Of a DNA stretch of 64,000 bases, positions 16,666 through 24,100 are shown in pieces. This DNA comes from Lachnospiraceae bacterium (GTDB lineage: Bacteria; Bacillota; Clostridia; Lachnospirales; Lachnospiraceae): NCBI GenBank assembly GCA_902363555.1, contig CABJAM010000005.1, positions 186,001 to 250,000 of the forward strand, in the 5' to 3' direction. How positions within the stretch are numbered: position 1 is the stretch's first letter; every line of letters starts with the position of its first letter. Made by a program: the position numbers and the translations under genes. The notes under the pieces were generated by a model. That model ran no database searches and was not told the origin of the DNA. It saw only the letters and a program-made list of their open reading frames with translations.

Positions 16666-19600
16666 AAATAGTCTTCAATATACTGCTCAAACTGCTCCGG
16701 ACTCATCAGCACCTTACGGGGCTTTGTGCCCTCCTCCGGTCCGACCACGCCAGCCTCATAGAGCTGGTCCATGATCCGCGCAGCCCGGTTAAAGCCAATG
16801 CGGTAAACCCGCTGGAGCATACCGATGGACGCCTTGTCCTTCTCGATGATCAGCTTGCCGGCTTCAGCGAAATAGACATCATGGTCATCGGCGCCGCCCT
16901 TATCTCCGGACAGACCGCCGGAGCTGATACTATTGACAATGGCCTCATTGTACTGGGGCTGCTCCTGATCCTTGGTGATAAATTCAACCACAGAATTGAC
17001 CTCCTGATCGGTAACAAATGCCCCCTGAACACGCAGCGGCTTTTGATAACCTGTGGGGTAAAAGAGCATATCGCCCTTGCCGAGCAGCTTTTCTGCGCCG
17101 TTCATATCGATAATCGTCCGGGAATCCACACCGGAGGATACGGAAAATGCGATCCTCGAAGGAATATTAGCCTTGATCAGCCCTGTAATAACGTTGACCG
17201 ACGGCCGCTGGGTAGCGATGACCAGATGTATCCCTGCGGCTCTGGCAAGCTGTGCCAGACGGCAGATCGCGTCCTCCACCTCATTGGAGGCCACCATCAT
17301 AAGGTCGGCTAACTCGTCCACGATAATGACGATCTGCGGAAGCTTTTTGTGCTCCTCGCTCTCGTACTCGCAGGCCTGGATCTTCGCATTATAGCTCTTC
17401 ATATCACGGACATTTAACTCCGCAAACTTTTCGTAGCGCTTGGTCATCTCAGCTACGGCCCAGTTGAGAGCTCCGGCCGCCTTCTTCGGGTCAGTGACCA
17501 CAGGGATGAGCAGATGGGGGATACCATTGTATACACTCAGCTCCACCACCTTCGGGTCGACCATGATCAGCCGGACATCCTCCGGCTTTGCTTTATATAT
17601 AATACTCATAATCAGTGTATTGATACATACGGATTTACCGGAACCGGTGGCTCCGGCGATGAGCAGATGGGGCATTTTGGCAATGTCGGCAATAATGACC
17701 TGGCCGCCGATATCCCGCCCGGCTGCAAAGGCGATCAGTGAACTGCTCTTTTTAAACTCCGAGCTTTCCAGCAGATCCCGCAGCATGACCGTCGTATTCT
17801 CTTTATTAGGCACCTCGATACCGATGGCTGCCTTGCCCGGGATGGGCGCTTCGATACGGATATCAGCCACCGCCAGATTCAGCTTGATATCATCGGTCAG
17901 AGATAAGATCCGGCTGACCTTAACCCCCTGCTCTGGCTGGAGCTCATAACGGGTCACGGAAGGTCCACAGCTAACGTTTGTCACCTGAACCTTGACGCCG
18001 AAGCTGTCCAGTGTATCCTGAAGCTTTCTGGCAGTATCCTGAAGCTCCTTATCGGATTCGGCCGTGGCCGTCACAGGCTTGCCAGGCTTTAACAGATCCA
18101 GCGGCGGAAATACATACTCCTTCACCACAGGAACAAATTCCTCCGGCTTTACCTCCACCGGCGTATTATCCGCCTTGGCAGCCCGGCTCCCATGGCCATT
18201 TGCGCCACTTTGTCCGGCCAAACGTCCTGCGGCATCCACAGGGCCCTGAACGCCGCCAGCTCCCGGCCCTGAGCTATTGCCGGAGGCTCCCGCCCCACTG
18301 CCAGTTCCCGGCCTTGCGCCGCCGGCCGGCGTTTTGGCCGCAGCTAGACGTATCGCTTCCAGCGGAGATATGTCATCCTCCCTGGGCTCATATTCCGGAA
18401 GATTTGTATAACGCTCCTCGATGGATTTATTGCGGATGTCCAGCACATCGGGCACCGGCCGCTCCTCCATCTCCGGAAATGCTCCGGTCGTCACCTTCGC
18501 CCCGGTCGTCACTTTGGACCCAGTGGTCACCTTAGACGGTTTTTCCTTTTTTACCTTCGCATCCTCACTGCGAATATCCAGCCCGGACAGATCCGGCAGC
18601 TTTTCTGTGGTGCCAAAGGGATCCTGGATCATATCCGGCGACACGATCTTTGACGGAGTATCAAAAACAATATCCTCCGATAGCGTATCCAGCCCCTTCG
18701 GTTCTAAATAAACCGGGTCCGGCGTGAACTCAAAATCCGGCTCCGGCGCCTTTTGAATACTGTCCATCCGGGTAATCGTCAGATTTATCAGCGGGTCGCT
18801 GTCCTTCCCCTGGCTATCCGAATGATTGTCAAACGCATCTGTGCTCTTACCGGAATCCTCACGGACATTGGACAAAGCCTCCGGTTCCGGCTCCAGAACA
18901 ATATCAGGAATCTTGTCCATCTCCATTTTAGGCAATTCAAAGTCAATCGGTTGGATCGACTCCCCGTAAGCCTTTTGCGGCTCGATCATGCGCACATTGG
19001 ACGCTTCCTTGGTCTTACGCTTACGCCGGCCCTTTGCAGGTGCAGGCGCCGGACCGTCCAGATCATCAAAATCATCAATATCCGGGAAATCCCCATCATC
19101 CATGGCCGTCTGAGCGGCAAACAGCTCCGGCTCGTCTTCCATGCGCTCCATGCGAAGCGCTTCCTCCTCAAGACGCCGCTCCTCTCTGGCCTGATCGAGA
19201 AGCTCCCGCTGTTCTCTGTGACGCTTACCGGCCTCCGTGGCAGCCATCTGGATTTTTCTTCCGATGGATATAAATACGGACTTGCCGGCAAGAAGCACCA
19301 CGCTCACAGCAAACAGCGCCACGATCAAAAGATAAGCGCCCGCCTTGCCAAACAACGGCGCCAATGCTTTACAGATCGCGCCGCCAATGAGGCCGCCGCC
19401 ATTTTTATAAACCGCGCAGTCCTCATAAAAATTCATAACGGTCATGGAGGCGTCTCCGGGATTGGACAGCATCTGCAAAAATGCCATAATCGATATAAAC
19501 GTAGTGATCCCCGCAATGATCTTCACCACAGCCACCTTATTATGCCGGTTTGATATGTAAAATGCGGTGCCGAAAAAAATCACATAAGGAATCAGATAGG

Positions 19601-19958
19601 CGATCCAGCCAAATACGCCAAAAATAAAGTAGGAAATATAATTTCCCACAAGACCACACAGATCATAGATGCTGAGCAGTAATAAAATCGAAACAGCCAG
19701 AGCTACTATGATCTGGATCTCATCGTACATGCCGCTGCGCGCTTTGTAATCCACATCCTTTTTATTACCCGTACTTGTATTTTTCGTTGTTCTTTTATTT
19801 GCCGCAGTGCCCCTCTTTGTGGCAGTGCTGCTTTTTTTACTTGAGGTTTTTCCCTTAGTTGCCGTACTTCCTCTTGATGTCTTTGCAGCCGGGCCGCCGG
19901 CGGCCGCTGCTGTTCTTCGGTTGCCGGAACCCGCTGTGCTGGTTTGCCTTGCAGCCAT
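16662..19958 (-). CDS. ftsK: FtsK/SpoIIIE family DNA translocase
   Basis: A 1098-residue membrane-anchored motor that pumps DNA during division or sporulation. Residues 1-75 are an Ala/Thr/Lys-rich basic tail. About 80-230 contain four or five transmembrane helices, followed by a long acidic/proline linker. The C-terminal motor begins near 640, with Walker A GATGSGKSV around 760-770, Walker B IVIIVDELADLM and TQRPSVNVITG. A winged-helix gamma domain ends the protein (SIGMLQRVYRIGFNRAARIMD). The linker holds a short tandem repeat of KVTTG (about 477-495). The neighbouring ClpP-like tepA gene matches the Bacillus arrangement. Confidence 0.95.
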   Translation of the reverse strand: MAARQTSTAGSGNRRTAAAAGGPAAKTSRGSTATKGKTSSKKSSTATKRGTAANKRTTKNTSTGNKKDVDYKARSGMYDEIQIIVALAVSILLLLSIYDLCGLVGNYISYFIFGVFGWIAYLIPYVIFFGTAFYISNRHNKVAVVKIIAGITTFISIMAFLQMLSNPGDASMTVMNFYEDCAVYKNGGGLIGGAICKALAPLFGKAGAYLLIVALFAVSVVLLAGKSVFISIGRKIQMAATEAGKRHREQRELLDQAREERRLEEEALRMERMEDEPELFAAQTAMDDGDFPDIDDFDDLDGPAPAPAKGRRKRKTKEASNVRMIEPQKAYGESIQPIDFELPKMEMDKIPDIVLEPEPEALSNVREDSGKSTDAFDNHSDSQGKDSDPLINLTITRMDSIQKAPEPDFEFTPDPVYLEPKGLDTLSEDIVFDTPSKIVSPDMIQDPFGTTEKLPDLSGLDIRSEDAKVKKEKPSKVTTGSKVTTGAKVTTGAFPEMEERPVPDVLDIRNKSIEERYTNLPEYEPREDDISPLEAIRLAAAKTPAGGARPGTGSGAGASGNSSGPGAGGVQGPVDAAGRLAGQSGANGHGSRAAKADNTPVEVKPEEFVPVVKEYVFPPLDLLKPGKPVTATAESDKELQDTARKLQDTLDSFGVKVQVTNVSCGPSVTRYELQPEQGVKVSRILSLTDDIKLNLAVADIRIEAPIPGKAAIGIEVPNKENTTVMLRDLLESSEFKKSSSLIAFAAGRDIGGQVIIADIAKMPHLLIAGATGSGKSVCINTLIMSIIYKAKPEDVRLIMVDPKVVELSVYNGIPHLLIPVVTDPKKAAGALNWAVAEMTKRYEKFAELNVRDMKSYNAKIQACEYESEEHKKLPQIVIIVDELADLMMVASNEVEDAICRLAQLARAAGIHLVIATQRPSVNVITGLIKANIPSRIAFSVSSGVDSRTIIDMNGAEKLLGKGDMLFYPTGYQKPLRVQGAFVTDQEVNSVVEFITKDQEQPQYNEAIVNSISSGGLSGDKGGADDHDVYFAEAGKLIIEKDKASIGMLQRVYRIGFNRAARIMDQLYEAGVVGPEEGTKPRKVLMSPEQFEQYIEDYL

Positions 19959-20065
19959 CGAATCATCCTCCTTAATTTAAACATAATTGCGAAACGCCTC
20001 CCGCCCCGCAGGGCGCTAAACGTTTCGCAATCCATAATCCTTTTATACGCTTAGTACTGTTACAT

Positions 20066-20094
20066 GTAACAGTCCGGCTCCCTAGAACCGTTAC
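20066..20094. repeat. GTAAC-type hairpin element, copy 4
   Basis: GTAACAGTCC and GAACCGTTAC arms. It lies just past the uppP stop, whose TAA falls in an adjoining GTAACAG. Immediately to its left, GTTACATGTAAC adds a perfect 12-bp palindrome. Confidence 0.6.
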
Positions 20095-20096
20095 TG

Positions 20097-20975
20097 TTAC
20101 TTAATGAAGAAGTAACAGAAGATGGAAATCACACCGATCGCCGCGCAATAATAGGCAAAATATTCATAGCGCGCCCGCTTAACGATGTTGATCATCAGCT
20201 TGATACAAACAAAACCTACTACGCCGGCCACGATCATACCCACAACATAGTTGAGCACCAGGCTTCCGGTAATAGAGGAATCCCCAATATGCCGCAACTG
20301 CAAAAGATTCGCTCCCACGATAGCCGGTACCGAAGTCAGGAAGGAATACTTCACGGCAAAGGAACGATCCAGACCAAGGAACAGGCAGGCTGCGATGGTG
20401 GAACCGGAGCGTGAGATTCCCGGCAATGTGGCAATACCCTGGGCCACACCGATAATAGCGGCGTCCTTGTAATTGGTCGCCTTGGCTTTCTTTGGGCCGT
20501 TCGGCCGTCCGTCCACAAGTAGAAGTATGATAGCCGTAATAACCAGGCAGATTCCCGGCACGATCAAATTCGATCCGGCCTTTTCAATAAGATCACCGAA
20601 GACAATACCGATGATTCCCGTGGGAATGGTCGTTACGATGATCAATGCTGCAAACTTGCGATATGCGTTGGTGATCAGCCGCCGGTACTTCCGGTCGTCC
20701 TTCTTGATCAGCCGCATGATAAAGGTCCATGCATTAATGCAGGCGTCCACGATCAGTCCAACACCATGCACCACAAGGTTCCGTACATCCTTCCAGAAAA
20801 CAATACATACGGCCACCAAAGTACCTAGGTGCAAAAGTACTTCAAATAACACACCGGTGTCTGTCTCAATGTTAAAAACCTGCTGAAATATCGCCAAATG
20901 TCCGGAGCTGCTGACAGGCAGAAACTCCGTAAGCCCCTGAATCAATCCCATGAATATTGCCTGTAATAAATTCAT
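20097..20975 (-). CDS. uppP: Undecaprenyl-diphosphatase UppP/BacA
   Basis: A polytopic membrane phosphatase recycling undecaprenyl pyrophosphate for peptidoglycan synthesis; it also gives bacitracin tolerance. The 292-residue protein shows the BacA signature GLTEFLPVSSSGHL near the N-terminus and GIATLPGISRSGSTIA in the middle. The frame extends to 21101, but that stretch is unlike the family; ATG 20975 with GGAAGG upstream gives the canonical start MNLLQAIFMGLIQG. It lies between ftsK and the ClpP-like gene. Confidence 0.96.
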   Translation of the reverse strand: MNLLQAIFMGLIQGLTEFLPVSSSGHLAIFQQVFNIETDTGVLFEVLLHLGTLVAVCIVFWKDVRNLVVHGVGLIVDACINAWTFIMRLIKKDDRKYRRLITNAYRKFAALIIVTTIPTGIIGIVFGDLIEKAGSNLIVPGICLVITAIILLLVDGRPNGPKKAKATNYKDAAIIGVAQGIATLPGISRSGSTIAACLFLGLDRSFAVKYSFLTSVPAIVGANLLQLRHIGDSSITGSLVLNYVVGMIVAGVVGFVCIKLMINIVKRARYEYFAYYCAAIGVISIFCYFFIK

Positions 20976-21141
20976 AACGTCATACCTTCCTGCTGCCTGT
21001 CCGAGCGTATTTTTCAAACACATTCGAGCCTCAGACAGCTTTATCCTCTCGTTAAATATATTATGAATGAAAAAATAACCATATTCCGGAAATTTTTCCA
21101 TGCAAACTCAATTTATATAATACTACATTTTATTCCGTTTG

Positions 21142-22020
21142 TCAAAAAGTGATTTCACGTTCGTCAATCATATCGTGCAATTTGTGAAGAGCCTCCCGTA
21201 TACCGCCGATTTCATCAATAAGCCCCTCACGGACAGCGTCCTCACCCACAAGGATCGTGCCCACGTCCTTGGTGAGCACCCCGGTTTCCATCATAAGCTC
21301 CTCAATGCGCTGGGGCGTCACCTCGGTGTGCGCTGTGATAAAGCCTACGATACGGTCCTGTATCTTTTTAAAATAATCGTAGGTCTGGGGCACACCGATG
21401 ATCATGCCGTTCATGCGTACCGGATGGATGAGCATCGTTCCGGTTTTCACAATAAAGGAGTAATCGGTGGAAACGGCCAGAGGCACACCGATGGAATGGC
21501 TTCCTCCAAGCACCAGGGATACGGTAGGCTTTGTGAGGGATGCGATCATTTCGGCAATGGCCAGCCCCGCCTCCACATCGCCTCCCACGGTATTGAGCAG
21601 TACAAGTATACCGTCGATTTCCGTACTGTCCTCGATGGCCGCCAGTTGTGGGAGTATATGCTCATACTTTGTTGTTTTCGTCTGGGGTGATGAAGCCTCA
21701 TGTCCTTCGATTTCACCGATGATGCTTAAAAGATGGATTTTATGCTTGCGCTCATTTTTATCCAGTACAACCTGCCCCTGCTTTTCTATGCGCTCATCGA
21801 TCATTTGCTGGCGCTTTAATTCCGCCTGATTCTGCGGATCATCCGCATTATCCGGCTGGGCGTTATCCGGCTGATTATTATCCGGCTGTCTGCGGCGGCA
21901 GCCATTGTCCTCATTGCTGTTCTCAGCGCCAGATGCATCTTCACTATTGCTGCTTCGCTGGGCATCTAAAGCACTGCCGTCCTGGATCACATACATTTGC
22001 TTGAGATTATCATATTCCAT
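21142..22020 (-). CDS. ClpP-like serine protease (TepA/ClpP class)
   Basis: A 292-residue protein with a ClpP/crotonase fold in residues 95-285. The nucleophile Ser lies in GGSHSIGVPLA, the likely catalytic His in MLIHPVRMNG, and LLNTVGGDVEAGLAIAEMI matches the oxyanion Gly-Gly. An unusual N-terminal extension of about 70 residues contains QPDN tandem repeats and Asn/Asp-rich low complexity. In Bacillus the related tepA is next to spoIIIE; here it is near ftsK with uppP between. It lacks the ClpX/ClpC docking context, so it probably acts as a stand-alone TepA-type protein. Confidence 0.85.
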   Translation of the reverse strand: MEYDNLKQMYVIQDGSALDAQRSSNSEDASGAENSNEDNGCRRRQPDNNQPDNAQPDNADDPQNQAELKRQQMIDERIEKQGQVVLDKNERKHKIHLLSIIGEIEGHEASSPQTKTTKYEHILPQLAAIEDSTEIDGILVLLNTVGGDVEAGLAIAEMIASLTKPTVSLVLGGSHSIGVPLAVSTDYSFIVKTGTMLIHPVRMNGMIIGVPQTYDYFKKIQDRIVGFITAHTEVTPQRIEELMMETGVLTKDVGTILVGEDAVREGLIDEIGGIREALHKLHDMIDEREITF

Positions 22021-22150
22021 TTTTACATACCTCTTTTATTATCAATTTTTCAATATGGTAAATATGCGCAATCTTTGGAAAAAATATGCATGAAAAGCAC
22101 TTATACGGAAACATTAAACTTTAAAGATTTTTCATTATTTATTTATGTTT

Positions 22151-22184
22151 TTGACATAATCTGCCACAGCCGATATGTTATAAT
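22151..22184 (+). promoter_or_regulatory. Promoter of the alpha/beta hydrolase gene
   Basis: TTGACA (22151-22156) with TATGTT 17 nt downstream overlaps an extended -10 TGTTATAAT ending at 22184. Either could drive the gene, whose ATG is at 22237. Confidence 0.55.
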
Positions 22185-22236
22185 AGATTGTACGTAAGCC
22201 CCCAAAAGATGGGAGTTATCTGGAAAGGGATGGATT

Positions 22237-23298
22237 ATGAAAAGATTATTTAAGCGTATAGCTGCGGTCGCCACGTGTGTCACCGCAATGATGGGCGCCG
22301 CCAGCACATACATTTTTTTCAAGGCTTTTGGACGGGAGACGCCTGCCGACAGAGACAAAAAGGAAAAGAAGATACCGGAATCCAGTAAAAAGTACCAGCC
22401 GGCCATAAAAGCCCGTAAGGCCTGGCTGTTAAAGCAGCCGTGTGAAGATATCTATATAAAGTCTTACGACGGCCTGCGTCTGTATGGACGCCTGCTGCCG
22501 CCAGAAGGCGAAAGCCCGTCGGCTGCCGAAAGTCGGCCTGTAACTGAAAGCCCGGCGGCCGCCGAAAGCCAGCCTGCAGGCGAAAGCCCATCCGAAGGCG
22601 AAATCCGGCCCACAGCATCCAAGGCCCCCACGATTATTCTGGGCATCCATGGTTATCGTTCGGATGGTATTGGGGATTTTGCAGTTCTGGCTCCGTTTTA
22701 CCATAATCAGGGCGACTACCTGTGCCTTCCCGATGACCGCGCCCACGGCAAAAGCGATGGCAGCTATATCGGCTTTGGCTACCATGATCATTTTGACTGT
22801 ATCGCGTGGTGCAAATATCTGGTAAAACGCTTCGGTGAAAACTGCAATATCTACCTCCACGGAATTTCCATGGGCTCCGCTACTGTCCTCTCCTGCTGCG
22901 ACGACCCACAGCTTCCGCCGCAGGTCCGGGGCATTATCGCTGATTGCGGTTACAGTAGCGGCTGGGAGCAGATCGGACATGTTCTCAGCACCACATGTCA
23001 TATGCCATCCTTTCCAATGCTCTATATGTATAATGCCATCTGCCGCATTGTTGGCGGCTTTAATCTTAAAGATATACGCCCCATCGATTGTGTGGCCCAC
23101 TCCAGAGTTCCGGTTCTTTTTATTCATGGGGATGCCGACAATTATGTTCCTACCACTATGGTCTACAAGCTCTACAATGCCTGCAAAGCCAAAAAGGAGC
23201 TGCTGGTCGTCCACGGCGCCGGGCACGCCATGTCCTACATGACCGACAGCAAAGCTTATGAAAAATCGGTTACCGGTTTCATCGCAAAAACCGAATAG
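22237..23298 (+). CDS. Membrane-anchored alpha/beta hydrolase
   Basis: A 353-residue protein with an N-terminal hydrophobic segment (about 7-28) and an alpha/beta-hydrolase domain. The nucleophile elbow is GISMGSA, the oxyanion region is LGIHGYRSDG, the acid lies in FIHGDADNYVPT and the His in VVHGAGHAMSY. It matches the YqkD/BAAT-like group of Firmicutes. A low-complexity insert of Glu, Ser, Pro and Ala repeats (about 88-127) interrupts the domain between the first strands and the oxyanion loop. The ribosome site GGAAAGGG precedes ATG. Substrate unknown. Confidence 0.9.
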   Translation: MKRLFKRIAAVATCVTAMMGAASTYIFFKAFGRETPADRDKKEKKIPESSKKYQPAIKARKAWLLKQPCEDIYIKSYDGLRLYGRLLPPEGESPSAAESRPVTESPAAAESQPAGESPSEGEIRPTASKAPTIILGIHGYRSDGIGDFAVLAPFYHNQGDYLCLPDDRAHGKSDGSYIGFGYHDHFDCIAWCKYLVKRFGENCNIYLHGISMGSATVLSCCDDPQLPPQVRGIIADCGYSSGWEQIGHVLSTTCHMPSFPMLYMYNAICRIVGGFNLKDIRPIDCVAHSRVPVLFIHGDADNYVPTTMVYKLYNACKAKKELLVVHGAGHAMSYMTDSKAYEKSVTGFIAKTE

Positions 23299-23318
23299 TA
23301 TATCCTCTCCCCGAACAT

Positions 23319-23363
23319 AATAATAAAGACCGCCAGGAATATTTTCGGCGGCCTTATTATTTT
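23319..23363 (+). terminator. Terminator after the hydrolase gene
   Basis: AATAATAAAGACCGCC pairs with GGCGGCCTTATTATT across a 12-nt loop and ends in TTATTATTTT. It finishes just before the ribosome site of the next small gene. Confidence 0.75.
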
Positions 23364-23378
23364 GAAAGGAGACTCGAT

Positions 23379-23564
23379 ATGCGTACATTTGAAATGGGAA
23401 ATCCAGGACCGCAGTATACCGAAAAAAATATATCCATTCCGGAAACACCGGAAAAAGGCTACGGCGACAACAATACGCCGGAGATCGATATGCCCAGGGA
23501 ATCCTCGGCCACCAATGTCATCCCGGATGAGGTTCCCCGAAGAGACGGCCCCGGCGGCAACTAA
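23379..23564 (+). CDS. Small Pro/Glu-rich protein, 61 residues
   Basis: A short ORF with a strong ribosome site (AAAGGAG, 7 nt before ATG). The product is hydrophilic and likely disordered, rich in Pro, Glu, Asn and Gly, starting MRTFEMGNPGPQYTEKN and ending RRDGPGGN. It has no Cys and no membrane segment. I recognise no family. The good start signal and core-like codon use argue it is real. It has no obvious partner. Confidence 0.6.
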   Translation: MRTFEMGNPGPQYTEKNISIPETPEKGYGDNNTPEIDMPRESSATNVIPDEVPRRDGPGGN

Positions 23565-23604
23565 GAGCCGTAAGGCTCACACCCGCGGGCCGGCAATTAT
23601 TGCA

Positions 23605-23716
23605 CGCAGCCGACCAATGCACTGAACACGACGGCCGGGCCTATTCACTGCGCAGCAGCCGGCCAATGCACAGTACACGACAACCGGACCATATTCACTG
23701 CGCAGCGGCCGGCCCG
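23605..23716. repeat. Imperfect tandem repeat, about 46-50 bp units
   Basis: Two full units and a partial third, each containing GCAGC, a CCGRCCAATGCAC block, ACACGAC and ATTCACTGCGCAGC. It lies between the small gene and spoIIID and is GC-rich and non-coding. Confidence 0.6.
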
Positions 23717-23719
23717 CAT

Positions 23720-23977
23720 TTATTTTGCCCCCGCATGGAGATATTTTTCACGTGTGGCCAGTCCGCCGCGTATATGCCTTTCGGATTTATTCACATCAAG
23801 CACAATACGCACCTGTCTGGCCAGCGTGGGATTGATCGTTCCCAGACGGTCGGTAACGTCCTTATGTACAGTACTTTTACTGATACCAAACTGCCTGGCA
23901 GTCTGGCGGACAGTAGCGTTATTTTCAATAATATAATTAGCAATCGTGGTCGCGCGTTCCTCAATATAATCTTTCAA
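23720..23977 (-). CDS. spoIIID: Sporulation transcriptional regulator SpoIIID
   Basis: An 85-residue HTH protein of the mother-cell line of sporulation, activating and repressing sigma-E regulon genes. It has the HTH ATVRQTARQFGISKSTVHKDV and the conserved tail LNPxLA-VRxVLDxNKxERHIRGGxATREKY form. The start is TTG 23977 with AGGAG 8 nt upstream. A perfect GGTATGT-TTTT-ACATACC palindrome lies at 23994-24011 in the leader. It is strong evidence that the host lineage sporulates. Confidence 0.95.
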   Translation of the reverse strand: MKDYIEERATTIANYIIENNATVRQTARQFGISKSTVHKDVTDRLGTINPTLARQVRIVLDVNKSERHIRGGLATREKYLHAGAK

Positions 23978-23993
23978 GATTGCTCTCCTGATT

Positions 23994-24011
23994 GGTATGT
24001 TTTTACATACC
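23994..24011. promoter_or_regulatory. Palindrome in the spoIIID leader
   Basis: GGTATGT TTTT ACATACC, a 7-bp perfect inverted repeat 17 nt upstream of the start. It could be an operator or an mRNA hairpin. Confidence 0.4.
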
Positions 24012-24100
24012 TATGCAGGTTTTAGAGCAAATATGATTGCTGCTTATCTATAAATCTCATCCACAGCTATTTCCTTATATAAAGCACATATATGCATACC

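Noticed and set aside
22151..22184. TTGACA paired directly with TATAAT
   Set aside because: Their spacing is 22 nt, too long for sigma-A; a TATGTT at 17 nt or an extended -10 is more likely.
22429..23448. 339-residue minus-strand frame opposite the hydrolase
   Set aside because: It is antisense to a clear alpha/beta hydrolase, has no ribosome site and no family-like motif.
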